Source: Hygrocybe punicea (taxonomy: Eukaryota > Basidiomycota > Agaricomycetes > Agaricales > Hygrophoraceae). From it: DNA of 64,000 bases. Location: contig OY744473.1 in assembly GCA_963556145.1 (NCBI GenBank), positions 3,224,001 through 3,288,000 of the forward strand. Direction: 5' to 3'. The position numbers and the translations under genes are program-made. A model generated the notes under the pieces. That model did no database searches. It was not told the DNA's origin and saw only the letters and a list, made by a program, of their open reading frames with translations. Positions 32,495-43,112 of the stretch are shown here, piece after piece. How positions within the stretch are numbered: the first letter of the stretch is position 1; each line of letters opens with the position of its first letter.

Positions 32495-34444
32495 CGTCTT
32501 GTATACCCCCGATTCCAGTCTATCATATCACCTCTTTACTGTGCCGTCCATGTGATAGTTCCGCTGTACTCTATTAAACTTTGCGTTCCTTCTATAAAGT
32601 GCTACATATACGCCAAAAACATCGCCGACTGTTTCGCACACGCCGCGCACATCGCGCACATCGGAAACATCATCGCCACTATCCAGAGCACCTCTGAGTA
32701 TTTTTACTAACCTTTTGGATTGAGATTGAACCCCTCAGAATTTGTACAGCACTGTGGTAGAGTTGGTATTTGATTCCGTTCACATTACCGCAGTGCACCC
32801 TTTCAGCGTGACTTTGCACAAGTTTGGATAGTGTAAATAATCTTGTGAATAATCTCAGATTATAATCCCAGCTGAACAGGGCCTAAGCCTTTTTGCTTTT
32901 TCAATTACTACACTACTCTCAAATGTATTGACACAGCTCACATGCAACAGAGACACAACGGCAATGGCAGCAAACAACATGTGGCAAAAGACAACACTGC
33001 AAAGTGGACATGACAGAGAATGGACCCATTGCACTCACCGCAGCAAAGTTTAAGTTTTTCATTATTTTCACTAATTATCAACTGTAATGATGACCACGGC
33101 AGGTGACATAGCCAGTGATAGGCAACGAAGCCCAAGCAACATGGCCCCCCTCAAGGTATGCAAATTACATGCCAAAATATTACATCGTGCCCAATGCCCA
33201 GACCCACAACAGCAATGCCCAACACCTGCGCCCACAACCCGCCCGAGAGCCCAATGTGCAACGTCTGGCAAATTGGATCAGTGCCACCAACCAAAGGCTA
33301 TGGCCCTGAACACCCCAACGGTGACCAATGCAAGAGTGGAGATAAGTCTAGCGACAATGAGAGCAGCAGGGGCTAGCATGCCACCTGCTATAAATTTGTT
33401 TTTATTTTTATTGTGTTACTAACCGCTACGGTACCCACGCCCAGCCCACGTGCATCTCAACATCCCCACCACATGCACCATGAATAAGAACCAGTGTCGG
33501 GTACCAACAGCAACCAAGAGGAGACAACAATGAGTCCAGTGCAACAGAAGCAGCGGGAGCTGGTGCCCCACTGAGTCAGTACATTTTTTTCTCTTTTCTT
33601 GTCTTGTTTGCTGACTGACTGACTGTGGCCATGCCCAGCTCACACCCTTAGCCATATACATGCCCACCTCAATGTCTGTACCGACAATGCCCACAACAAA
33701 CAGGATGCCTGGCATCGGACAACGATGATGGTGCAAGGGAATATGGGGCAGATGGGCAGTGGACGCGGTGAGGGTGGTGTGCCCACCCCAGCTGGCAAAG
33801 GTACTTTTTTTGCATCTGTTAATGACCAACTATGGTGCATACTCACGCCCACACCCCCGAGCCCATGCCATCATGCCACCACCAGGAATGAAGTATGGTG
33901 ACAAAGCCACTGCCAGCACTGCATGGCCCTGCCCATGATGGTCCTGATGGACAAGTGGGCAACACCAAGCCGAGGGCTATGTGCGACAGACAGGAAACCA
34001 AGTCGGCCCCAGCCAAACACCAATGCCTGACACCAAATGTGTCAATGAGCCACCCTTTGATAGCAACAGGTAAGCCCACCCAGTACTCTCTCCCTGTGCA
34101 CCTCTCTCTCCTCTCCCCCTTCCCCCTTTGTTGGCCCCCTCTTCCATTCTGCCCATATTGGTGGATAACGATGACAGGTGGTGGATGCTGAAGAAGAGAT
34201 TGCACGTTGCAAGAATGGTTGCAGTATTCAATGGATCAATGTATTTTTCTGTTGTTCTATTATTATAATACATCGTCTGGATAATACATGGTCTGGAAGT
34301 GTGTCTGAGCTGGTCTGGAAGTGGTCTGGTCCAGACAACGCTATCTGGAAGTGGTTGGAAGAAATTAGAATATAACATCATGGTCTGGGATGGTCAGGCC
34401 CAGACCGCCCCAGACCTGTCAGACAAATTGCTGATTTGCTGATG

Positions 34445-35078
34445 CTACATGTAACACCTCAAGTTCACACCGAATTTATATGGAGGCTGTTTACTTCGTC
34501 ACACCAAGGCTGTTTACAATTCAGAGCTTAAGAGCGGGAAATCCACCCTCGGGACATTTTCAAGTTTGGTGGTGTAGTAGGATGACACCTCACCCTCTCG
34601 GAAATGGCTTGGTAGGAGCCTGCAGCAGATGGCCATCAATCAGTCAAATTGGGACCGCAATCTGTTATCCAGAGAGATGCCCAGGGCTGTCTTTATCCTC
34701 CCTACAGCCACAAACACCCCAGCAGGGAAGCTCCTCCATCTTAGTCTCACTGATGAATGGAACAAGGTCCTATCTCTGTTCCAACCCAGGTTAAAAAGTT
34801 GCAACATACTTCTTCCCGCAGCTCCATATTTCGTCAAATGGGGGTATGCGCCCTCCCGGGCCTGCGGTGTCAGGATTACCACTCAACAACATCTCAGTTT
34901 CACAAAGCTCGCCTACTAACAACCTGGCGCAATCAATCAACAGTGTAAATGGTGTCCATCGCAGTGGAAGTACCGCCCCATAACATGATGTATCGAAGAT
35001 CGAGACAAGTCTGAACATGCCCAATGATTCCAAATGGTATACTGCAGAGCCAGACAGATCTTCACCACGTGTCAGATA
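34445..35078. other. Unassigned spacer between X1 and X2
   Basis: About 630 bases. A frame of 96 codons at 34629-34919 has no motif I recognise and overlaps other frames of similar length. No terminal repeats were identified. Confidence 0.3.
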
Positions 35079-36962
35079 CATCAGCAAATCAACAAAAGGT
35101 TCTGAGAGACTTTCTGGTCTGGAGCGGTCTGGCCCAGACCAATTTGTTCTGACATGATTTTCAGACCTTCCCAGATACATCAGACCACAACAGCTAAGAT
35201 ACTATGGTGGCGGCAGACCACTTATATAATTTTCGAGAACCAAGATAAATTATTGCGAAGTGTAAACAAGCTACAATATCAAGTACTAATAAATTCTCAC
35301 ATTATATAGAGGTAAGTATGGTCCGTGCAGTTTTCAACTGTGTGAATATTTCAATACAGATTCCACCCCCCTCACGCAACAAACAGCAACCAAATGCACC
35401 CCCAAAGCCAATGACAAGACAGGCTAGACAAACGGTGATCAATGCGCCCAAAGGCTGAATGTGCCGTGGAGTTGGTGTACCACCTAAATGTAAGCCTTTT
35501 CACTTTTTCAATTACTACACTCTACTCTCAAATGTAATGCCACCAGCTCACATGCAACGGAGATGCAATGGCAATGGCAGCAAACAACATGTGGCACAAG
35601 ACAACACTGCAAGGTGGACAGAGAGTGGACCCATTGTGCTCACCACAGCAAAGTTAAGTTTTTCATTATTTTCACTGTTTATCAACTGTATTGATGGCCA
35701 CCGCAGTGACATAGCCAATGATGGGCAATGAAGCCCAAGCAACATGCCCCCCCTCAAGGTATGTAAATTACATGCAAAAAAAAAGATTACATCGTGTCCA
35801 ATGCCCAAACAGCCCAAGTGCCCAATGTGCAATGTCTGGCAAAGTGGATCGACGCCACCATCTGAAGGCTATGGCCTGAACACCCCAACGGCGACCAATA
35901 CAACAGTGGAGATAAGTCTAGCAACGACGAGAGCAGCGGGGGCTATCATGCCACTGCTGTAATTTGTTTTTATTTTTATTTTGCCCGTGACTAACTACTA
36001 TAATACCCATGCCCAGCCCATGTGTACCTCAACATCCCCACCCACCACACATACCATGAACAAGAGCCAGTGTGGGATACCAACGGCAACCAGGAGGAGA
36101 CAATGACAAGTCCAGTGCAACAGAGGCAGCAGGCCCACTGAGTTGGTACATTTTTTCTCTTTTCTTGTCTGGTTTACTGACTGCCTGGCCATGCCCAGCT
36201 CACACCCATACCCGTATACATGCCCACCTCAATGTCTGTACCGACAATGCCCACAAGAAACAAGATGCATCGGACGACGAGGGCGGTGCGAGGGAATACG
36301 GGGCAGATGGGCAGCAGGCATGGTGAGGGTGTGCCCACCCCAGCTTGCAAAGGTACGAATTTTTTCACATCTGTTACTGACCAACTATGGTTGGTGCATA
36401 CCCTCAGCCTATGCCGTCATGCCACCCCCAGGAACAAAGTATGGCGACAAAGCCACTGCTAGCACTGAACGGCCCTGCCCATGATGGTCCTGACGGACAA
36501 ACGGGCAACACCGAGCCCAGGGCTGTGTGCGATGGACAGGAAACCAAGTCGGCCCCAGCTAAACGCCAATGCCTGACACTGAACGCATTAAAGCCAGTGC
36601 TGCTGCAACGTCGCCACTTGCGAGAGTTGTTGGTCAGCCTTCTCATCATCATCTAGCTCATCTCTCTCGCGTCCTGACTTTTCCGCCTCAGCCGCAAGAA
36701 GATCAAATGCGATGGCTGTGAACCGACCTGTTCCCAATGTGCCACATTGGGGTCCCATATTTATGGATAATGATGACAGGTGGTGGATGATGAAGAGAAT
36801 GGTTGCAGTATAGGCTCTGGAACATTTATGTTTTGAAAATTTGTTATCAATGTATTATGTTCCTGTTAATATAATACATTATACATGGTCTGGAAGTGTG
36901 TCTGAGCTGGTCTGGAAGTGGTCTGGTCCAGACGATGCCATCTGGAAGTGGTTGGAAGAAAT
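35079..36962. mobile_element. Element X2, right end truncated
   Basis: Starts CATCAGCAAATCAAC and carries the same subterminal CCAGACC/GGTCTGG motifs and interior as X1, without element Y. It has a single TAA at the site where Y is inserted in X1. At the right it stops inside the subterminal region (TGGTTGGAAGAAATTA), where the TA-flanked MITE and then duplication copy 2 begin; the last about 75 bases present in X1 are missing. Confidence 0.7.
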
Positions 36963-36964
36963 TA

Positions 36965-37383
36965 AGATAGGCCTCATCCATACACAGTTACATCACATGA
37001 CTTTGTGTGACAAGCAGTAAAATGACAGTAGATAATTGTTAAAGACAATAAAAAGAAATCTGTTGCAACAAAAGGTTCAGAGAGCATTGTAAAAGGGATT
37101 GCTGTATTTAGAATCATGATTTTCTGTTCAGTGAAGGAGGAGATAGGTATTTGGTCTGAAGAGTCTCATGTGACACTTCTGTTACTTTGAAAACCAAAAA
37201 CCTATCTCCTCCTTCACCTAACAGAAAATCATGATTCTAAATACAGCAATCCCTTTTACAATGCTCTCTGAACCTTTTGTTGCAACAGATTTCTTTTTAT
37301 TGTCTTTAACAATTATCTACTGTCATTTTACTGCTTGTCACACAAAGTCATGTGATGTAACTGTGTATGGATGAGGCCTATCT
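36965..37383. mobile_element. Palindromic MITE with TA duplication (419 bp)
   Basis: A near-perfect palindrome beginning AGATAGGCCTCATCCATACA and ending with its reverse complement, with a loop near 37145-37200. It is flanked by TA at 36963-36964 and 37384-37385. A TA target and palindromic build suggest a Tc1/mariner-type MITE. It sits exactly at the junction between truncated X2 and duplication copy 2. Confidence 0.82.
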
Positions 37384-37675
37384 TACCCTCTGATCTATTC
37401 CTTCTCTTTCTGCTATGTATTCTAGCTACTCTTTCCAATCATACGCACTTATTTATGTGCAGTCTTATCTGAACGTGGTCGGCGACGTGAAAACAATTCT
37501 ACCGAGAGCGATTAGTGCATATTGAGAGTTTGACGATGAACTCGGGATAACAACAATGCGGGAGCAAATGAAATGCTCTGGAACAATTCTTTTCCACGGC
37601 CAGGAGAATACAAACAGTAGAAACCAAATAAAGACGAGAAGATAATAAAATAAAAGCAAAAAGTTGACATTAAGG

Positions 37676-38123
37676 TCAAAGTTCTCGATTCCGCCAGCCG
37701 GCGTAGAGCCTGATGAGACGCAAATCCGCGTCGTAGTGCGTGGCAGTACGATGGGGGTTCTGATGATTTTTGACCATCTCATCATACATCTCTTCCATCG
37801 TCTGACTATCCTCTTCCTCCGGTACGTACGAACGATCATTATTGCTGTCGTCAGCGGGATAATGGGTCCACACGTCAAGGTACTGTTGCAAGTTTCGCAT
37901 ATGATCCGCGTATTCAGGTTCCTCCTCTGGGATGTAAGTCTCGACGGCCCCGGACTCGGACACTCGGACACGTTCACGGTCACGTTGGAGGGGCTGGGCG
38001 CGACGTCGTGGTCGGGAGGGACCGGGCTCAGATGTCGCATGCCCTTCTGGACCGATGCCGAGCTCGGAAAGCATGCCGTTGAGGACAGGGGCACGCCGGA
38101 GGTATAACGGTTCGTTGTCGATA

Positions 38124-38156
<33 letters not shown>

Positions 38157-40308
38157 CTGCCCCTGCCCCTGCCACGATTCCAAAATGGCAGGCCACCATC
38201 ATCATCCCTTGCGTTCCCCGCTTGGCGTTTCGAAGGGACATGCCCGTTTTGTGCCGCCGCTTCCGAGTGGGCATCCTGACTGTTCTGAGGAGGAGATGCA
38301 GGAGGAGTTGTATTATTTGAGGACCTGCTGGGGCCGGCATGGGGTGCTTCCTGGTTCTCCCTACCATAACTAGGCGGCACCCACGGTTCCTCAGGTACCG
38401 AGGGTGAGTAACGGGCGCGGGAACGTGCGCTGGGGCTGCTATGAGCATTATGTGACGGTATCTCTGGTCTGTTTAGGTCTGGCAGGGATGAGAACTCCTC
38501 CTCCTCCTCTTCTTCTTCTTCTCTATTTGGGGCTGAGGGGGAGGGTGGGTGTACATCGGGATCAGCCCTAGGTGAGGAGTGGGGACTCGGTACAACAACA
38601 GGACCGCTGGGAGGGAAGAGAGGTACGTAGTTACAGAGATCACGTGGGGGCGCGAATGTCTCCCTACCTCCGGTGGGGGAATCCGGATAAGCCGAGGAGG
38701 AGGATGAACTAGAGGTGGATCTCGGTCGCCACTGCCTTGAACCTGAGCCTAAAGACGGAGTACCGCGGGGAGGCCGTGCGTTCTTCTTCCCAGCGGGGAG
38801 TTTGGGGGATTTTCTAGAAGTGGATCCCGTTGATTTCGACGAGGAGGACGAGGAGGAGGCTTGCGCATCCGAGCGAGTACGCTTTGAGCTGCGGCTATTC
38901 TCTGCATCGAGAGCCTTTCGTTTGCCTTTGGGAGAACCCTTCTTTTGTTCGTCAGACTTATTCTCGCTCTCTAGTGGGTCGTTGTTCGCTTTGAAAGTTC
39001 GCTCAGAGACTCTGGCCGATTGTGGCATTTTCCTCTGGTGACGCTTGGATGAAGTAGGTGGTGGAGTCTTGACAGGGCGTGGATGACGTGGGGTAGAGGG
39101 AACATCGACTTCACGGCGAGCACGTTTGTTGCGCGCTGACCCGCCGTTGGTTTCTTCGAAGTCAGCTCTGTCTAATTCATCTTCATCCGAAGATTCAGAA
39201 TCGTCGTGCGAGCGTTTGCGGGTGTCCTGTGCGGTCGAGGAGGACTGGGTACGAGACGAGGACTTGGAAAGTCCGGGACGATTTGTCAGACTGCATAATA
39301 TAAGAAATGAACACGAGATGAGTAAAAAAAATAGAAAAAAATAGGCAGGACCACGACGAACAACTGAGGTGGCAACAATCCTCCTATTCCCTCCTCAGGG
39401 ATGGCGTGTGGGGAGAATATGGATACTGGTTCAGGGAAACCGTTCCTGGAGTCACTACAAGGGGGCGTATTAGAGAAACCAGCGATGGGAAATATATGGG
39501 ATAAGACGAACGGGTCCAATTTAAGTGTGGGATCGGGGGAGGACGAGGAAGAGTCATTGTCGTCGTTATTGTTGTGGTCGTCGTCACCATCGCGAGCCTC
39601 TTGATCACACTCGTGATCATCAGCCGTTTCATCCCGTTCTCCATCTCCCCCTCCATGGTTGTCCTCTTCTTGACGGTTATTGTCGACGCCCCCGCCCGCC
39701 CGTCCTGCTCCGTCTTCCCTACTGCAGCCTTCACCCTCGTCCTCATCAGACGCTGCGGTATTCTGGGCATCACGTACTATGCGGGAAGCTACATCATTGC
39801 CAGCAACCTGGCCAACGAGCTCGATGAGAGTCTGCATACGTTCACACTCCTCGTCCAACTCCCCTTGCGCCAGTGTTACCTCGGCGAGGGCTGCGCTCAC
39901 CTCGGCCCTGGCGTTCTCCAACTCTCTAGTGATGTTGGAACGCTGGCGCTCGACGTCGGCTAGCATGTTCTGGATCCAGTTAGGTTCGGAAGAGTTGGGG
40001 GGTGGGAAGACGAAGGGCCCGATAGGAGGGGAGCGACGGACTCCGGGTGGCACGGGAGAATGGCGGTCATCGTGACCATCATCGTCGGAATAGGTTTCTG
40101 AAGGGGAAGGGAATCGCTCTGTGGGGAACGACCCGTAAGATTTGAGTTTGGGGATGGTTGTGTTGGAGTCGGGTAGTGGGATTGGGATTGGGATATCACC
40201 GACTGCTGCGACATTGTCGACTTGCGAGGCGTCGGGATGAATCTCAGGGTTGGCTTGGGGAGAGTGGGGCTGTTGTTGGGGAAGAGGCGACTGAGATTGT
40301 CTTGCCAT
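37676..40308 (-). CDS. Large disordered nuclear-type protein, copy 2
   Basis: Two exons, 40308-39362 and 39290-37676, joined by a 71-nt intron (39291-39361, GTTCGT..TGCAG) that fits phase, giving 853 residues. The N-terminus is Gln/Pro/Ser-rich. A short coiled coil lies near residues 125-175 (ADVERQRSNITRELENARAE). Acidic Asp/Asn/Glu runs follow, then a KRSHDDSESSDEDELD segment, basic KRARRE-like clusters that could act as nuclear localisation signals, Ser runs, RG repeats, and a more ordered C-terminus (EYADHMRNLQQYLDVW, then LRLIRLYAGWRNREL). Treating each exon as a separate gene would miss the intron. It lies 430 bases downstream of the secreted gene on the same strand. No known domain; function unknown. 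Confidence 0.72.
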
Positions 40309-40738
40309 GAAGAAACTGGGTGGGTGGCACTGGGGGAGAGGCGGAGGACGGGTTTAAATAGTCTTCCAGACCCCGCCGCTTTGTCCTGTCGTTGCTTTGT
40401 CTCGGTCGGTGGCATTGGGGCTGTTCGTGGGCAATGAGTGGCGCACCGAAATGCCTTGCGGTTGTGAGCTGCCCTACCAGGGTAAAGGGGCCCCTCGCCA
40501 TGCTCAAATAGCGACCTGCTATCCGAGTCCAGCGGTACGACGATGGATACGGCGATGGTGGACGTATACTGGCTTATGTAAGACTTCAAGAAAATTGTAT
40601 CTCGTGTTTTCTTTGGCTTTGGCTAGACTGATATACAAAGCTTCGAGACAAAAAACTAGAATGGTGACAGGCGGAGACGATCTGCCCAAACAGCACGGAC
40701 AAAGAGACAAGAAATCGATAGGAAAAGGGCAGAGGTGG

Positions 40739-41548
40739 TCACGTCTGTGCACCCTGAGTGCGCCTAAATGCTAGCAATTTGTTCAGTTGCGCGATAATCC
40801 CCTCTATTTGATCGAGGAGAATCCTCCGCGCTTCCGCCCTTGCCTTAGCGAATGTAAGCTCGACTTCTGCCTGCTGTAACATCGCCTGGAAGTCTGGACT
40901 TCGCCTCCCATCCACGTTGTTGTACTTCTGGTAAAGGGCGTTTGCTGCGTTGAGATCCGAACTCACTTCATCGCGTTGTTTTTTGATAACGTCGTACAAC
41001 TCCGAAACGGCGGCTTTGGCAGCCGGATCTAGCTGCCACATCTCCTGCATTAACACACGATCGTTCCCCTTTCCTAGCTTATCGCTGACTATAGTCATTG
41101 CCCTTATGACTTCTCCCCGTGCTTTCTCGCGTTCGTTGGCGGCATTCCTATTCCACGCCTGTAAGGCGTGATCGGCAGTTTTCCTTGCCTCGTTCAGACT
41201 CTCCTTGAACCCCTGATCGTTCTCCAGGTCTACATTACCAGCGAACTGGGAGCTGAGTCCGCGGTAGTTTGAAATTTCATCAGGAATGACCGCAATTCTC
41301 TCCACCGCCCGCTTGGCGGCATTGAAAGCGGCCACGGCCTCTTGCATCTGCTCCGCAATAAGAGCGTGATTTGGATCATTTACCCACTGTTCCACGTGTG
41401 GTATCCTGTGCCCATGGTCGGCCCTTTGGAACAACTGCATCCCCTCCCGTCCTGTAAGGGCTAATGGCGGCGGGATCGGTCCCGCTTGAGTGTATCCTAC
41501 CACAAGCCAGAGGGCGAGGGCGGCCGCAAACAAAGTGTGTGGGTGCAT
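40739..41548 (-). CDS. Secreted helical protein, copy 2
   Basis: 269 residues with the same signal peptide and residues 1-43 as the copy at 6520-7350. The mature part is again Ala/Glu/Arg-rich and helical, roughly 40-45% identical to copy 1 by eye, with conserved islands (AFNAAKR, ISNYRGL, EARKTA, NAANEREKA) between diverged or length-variable blocks. It has no cysteine pattern, transmembrane segment or GPI-like tail. It ends IAQLNKLLAFRRTQGAQT, unlike copy 1, whose end lies at a deletion junction. Function unknown; extracellular location is supported by the leader. Confidence 0.78.
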   Translation of the reverse strand: MHPHTLFAAALALWLVVGYTQAGPIPPPLALTGREGMQLFQRADHGHRIPHVEQWVNDPNHALIAEQMQEAVAAFNAAKRAVERIAVIPDEISNYRGLSSQFAGNVDLENDQGFKESLNEARKTADHALQAWNRNAANEREKARGEVIRAMTIVSDKLGKGNDRVLMQEMWQLDPAAKAAVSELYDVIKKQRDEVSSDLNAANALYQKYNNVDGRRSPDFQAMLQQAEVELTFAKARAEARRILLDQIEGIIAQLNKLLAFRRTQGAQT

Positions 41549-41818
41549 ATTGAAATAGATGGAAGAAGGAAATGCTTCAACTTGAATGACCCCCCGCCAC
41601 TCTTCAAGGGATACGAGAACTCACAGATACAGTGTGAAGTGAGTGTTGACTCTACTATTGAGAAAGATGACGACCGACCAGCGGTTTGGAGTTGAGAGTG
41701 CTTCTAAATGACATGATGAGTGTTTGAACACTACCAGGCTTACAGAAAAACCCACAGACGACCGACCTGCGGTTCAGGGGAAGGAGAGCTCTGCTGAAAA
41801 TTTATCATTCATTCGAGG

Positions 41819-41906
41819 CCTTTATATATAATATATATATTCTGTGCACTCCTATTCGCAAACTGTGCACTCCTATTCGCAAACTGTGCACTCCTATTCG
41901 CAAACA
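41819..41906 (-). promoter_or_regulatory. TATA tract and three 21-bp repeats upstream of secreted gene copy 2
   Basis: A TATATA-rich tract (41819-41840) reads TATATAAAGG on the minus strand, about 275 bases upstream of the ATG. Immediately upstream of it are three tandem copies of CTGTGCACTCCTATTCGCAAA (about 41842-41904); copy 1 has a single one. The repeats could alter activator binding, which is untested. Confidence 0.45.
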
Positions 41907-41925
41907 GACATAATGATCGCCGTTG

Positions 41926-42455
41926 TCTTGTTTCACAATCACATTGCTGTGCGAAGCTGGGGAAAAATTAATTTAAATCTGGGCCCGACAGGGTCGTCTA
42001 TGACACAGGCTTGACGATCACACAGCGTAAAGCGTCGAATTGTGAGCTGAGGGAAATGTAAGACTGAAATCACCTCCTCGGAACATCTCGCGAGAAATAC
42101 AACATTTCCTTTCATTGGCCCTACATTTTGCCACAGGCATTCTCACATTGTCCTGACCATTTCTCTTCAAGCTTGAAGTATGAATTCTTATTCTCATTTA
42201 ATTAGAAGTTATTGTTAATAATTAATTAATATTGCACCGGTTAACAAACCAATATACACAGATTTATATATATTGTGCCAGGTGCAGCTGGCGGTTGGCA
42301 GTTCTGGTCGTCGCATCGAAAATCCATGTGGTGGACACTCCTCATATATAAAGGAAAGATGTACTTCTCCAATCCTGAACATCCCAAACCTTCTTGATGC
42401 CTCTCGACTTTATCCCATTTTCTTGATGATTTTCTGGTGATTAGTGCTCTAGCCG
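41926..42455 (+). other. Non-coding stretch with TATA box for the next gene
   Basis: AT-rich around 42180-42270. ATATATAAAGG at about 42345-42355 lies some 100 bases before the ATG at 42456 and looks like a TATA box. Confidence 0.4.
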
Positions 42456-42892
42456 ATGTCTTCTGCTAGTGCATCGGGTGCCTCCAGAGCTGGGTTCGAA
42501 ACGGAATCTGGTGGATCAGTTTTGGCTAGCATTTTGGGTGTATCTGGGTTTGGTGGATTGGCCCCACCAAGAGCAGCAGCCCTGATTGCTAACCTCAATG
42601 AGCATGAAATGAGGATTGCGAAACTGGAAACAGACAATGCACATCTTACAGCTGATGTCAAGCACATGAAGAAATGGTACAACTTGTACAAAGAGAGATA
42701 TGACAAAGTCACAACGATAACAGCTGAAAAGTTGGAGCAGTTCAATCAAAGGATTGAAAAATTAGCAGCCAAGGGTGCACTGGCACGTACAGTACAATCC
42801 AAGTCCAATACCAGTTCCGAGAGTGACTCTGCAGTCCGGATAATGATGAAAAAAGAGCAGCAGGCTGTTGACGTGAGCACTGCAGCATTTAG
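42456..42892 (+). pseudogene. Coiled-coil protein gene, cut by an element
   Basis: About 145 codons from an ATG with a good upstream TATA box. The product has a Ser/Ala/Gly-rich start and then a coiled coil (NLNEHEMRIAKLETDNAHLT, KWYNLYKERYDKVTTITAEK). The frame enters a hAT-like terminus (TTTAGTGTTTTAAAGTCC) at about 42892 and stops 20 bases later, so the natural 3' part is displaced or lost. No continuation was recognised after the elements. Family not recognised. Confidence 0.5.
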
Positions 42893-43112
42893 TGTTTTAA
42901 AGTCCGGTTAGGTCCGGTTTTTTGCCTTTTTTGGAAGTTAACCGGGACTGGACCGGTTGCCTAACATTGCAAAAATGAAAAAAACTGGACCAGACTGACA
43001 GAAACCGGTTGCCATCGGTTTTTTTTGGTCCATTAACCAGTTTAAACTGGTTTTAACCTGAACCTAATAACCAGTCCAGACTGGTTTTGCACCAGCATTT
43101 GCAGACACTAGC
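42892..43112. mobile_element. Short TAGTG-ended element with ACCGGTT/AACCAGTC repeats
   Basis: The left end is TTAGTGTTTTAAAGTCCGG and the right end GCAGACACTAG. The interior is filled with self-complementary CCGGTT, AACCGG and ACCAGTC motifs. About 220 bases, non-coding. A second element of similar style with CAAACTGG/CCAGTTTG-type repeats ends at about 43836 (CCCCAACACTA). Confidence 0.5.

Larger units (their letters stand above)
24775..32883. mobile_element. Element Y (PIF/Harbinger-type ends) interrupted by Gypsy
   Basis: Inverted ends of 40 bases (24775-24814 and 32844-32883, starting GGCCCTGTTCAGCTGGGATT) are flanked by TAA at 24772-24774 and 32884-32886. X2 has the same flanking sequence with a single TAA at 35491-35493, a direct empty site. 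Without the Gypsy insert Y is about 1.55 kb and codes for nothing I recognise. A TAA target duplication is usual for PIF/Harbinger elements. Confidence 0.85.
24359..34444. mobile_element. Element X1, split by element Y
   Basis: The ends are inverted CATCAGCAAAT-type sequences (24359 and 34444), followed inward by subterminal TCTGGTCTGG/CCAGACC repeats. The interior matches X2 (35079-36962) on both sides of Y. Only short, broken exon-like stretches (for example the block with DGPDGQVGNTKPRAMC near 33940-33990) are shared with X2, so it is probably non-autonomous. No clear duplication flanks it. The superfamily is unknown; the subterminal repeat style recalls hAT elements. Confidence 0.6.
37386..41925 (-). 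repeat. Segmental duplication, copy 2
   Basis: Same orientation and gene order as 4338-7675, with long stretches about 95% or more identical by eye, and more complete. The left border abuts the TA-flanked MITE and truncated X2. The right border lies near 41925, where the upstream regions of the secreted genes diverge. Confidence 0.9.

Noticed and set aside
33087..36652. Numerous 60-136-codon frames in X1 and X2
   Set aside because: Not conserved as frames between the two X copies (shifts and stops differ), so only remnants, not genes, are supported.
39286..39361. Reading the cassette's large protein as two separate genes
   Set aside because: A 71-nt intron with TATGCAG acceptor puts both frames in phase, and the tail YFFYSSRVHFLYYAV is intron read-through.
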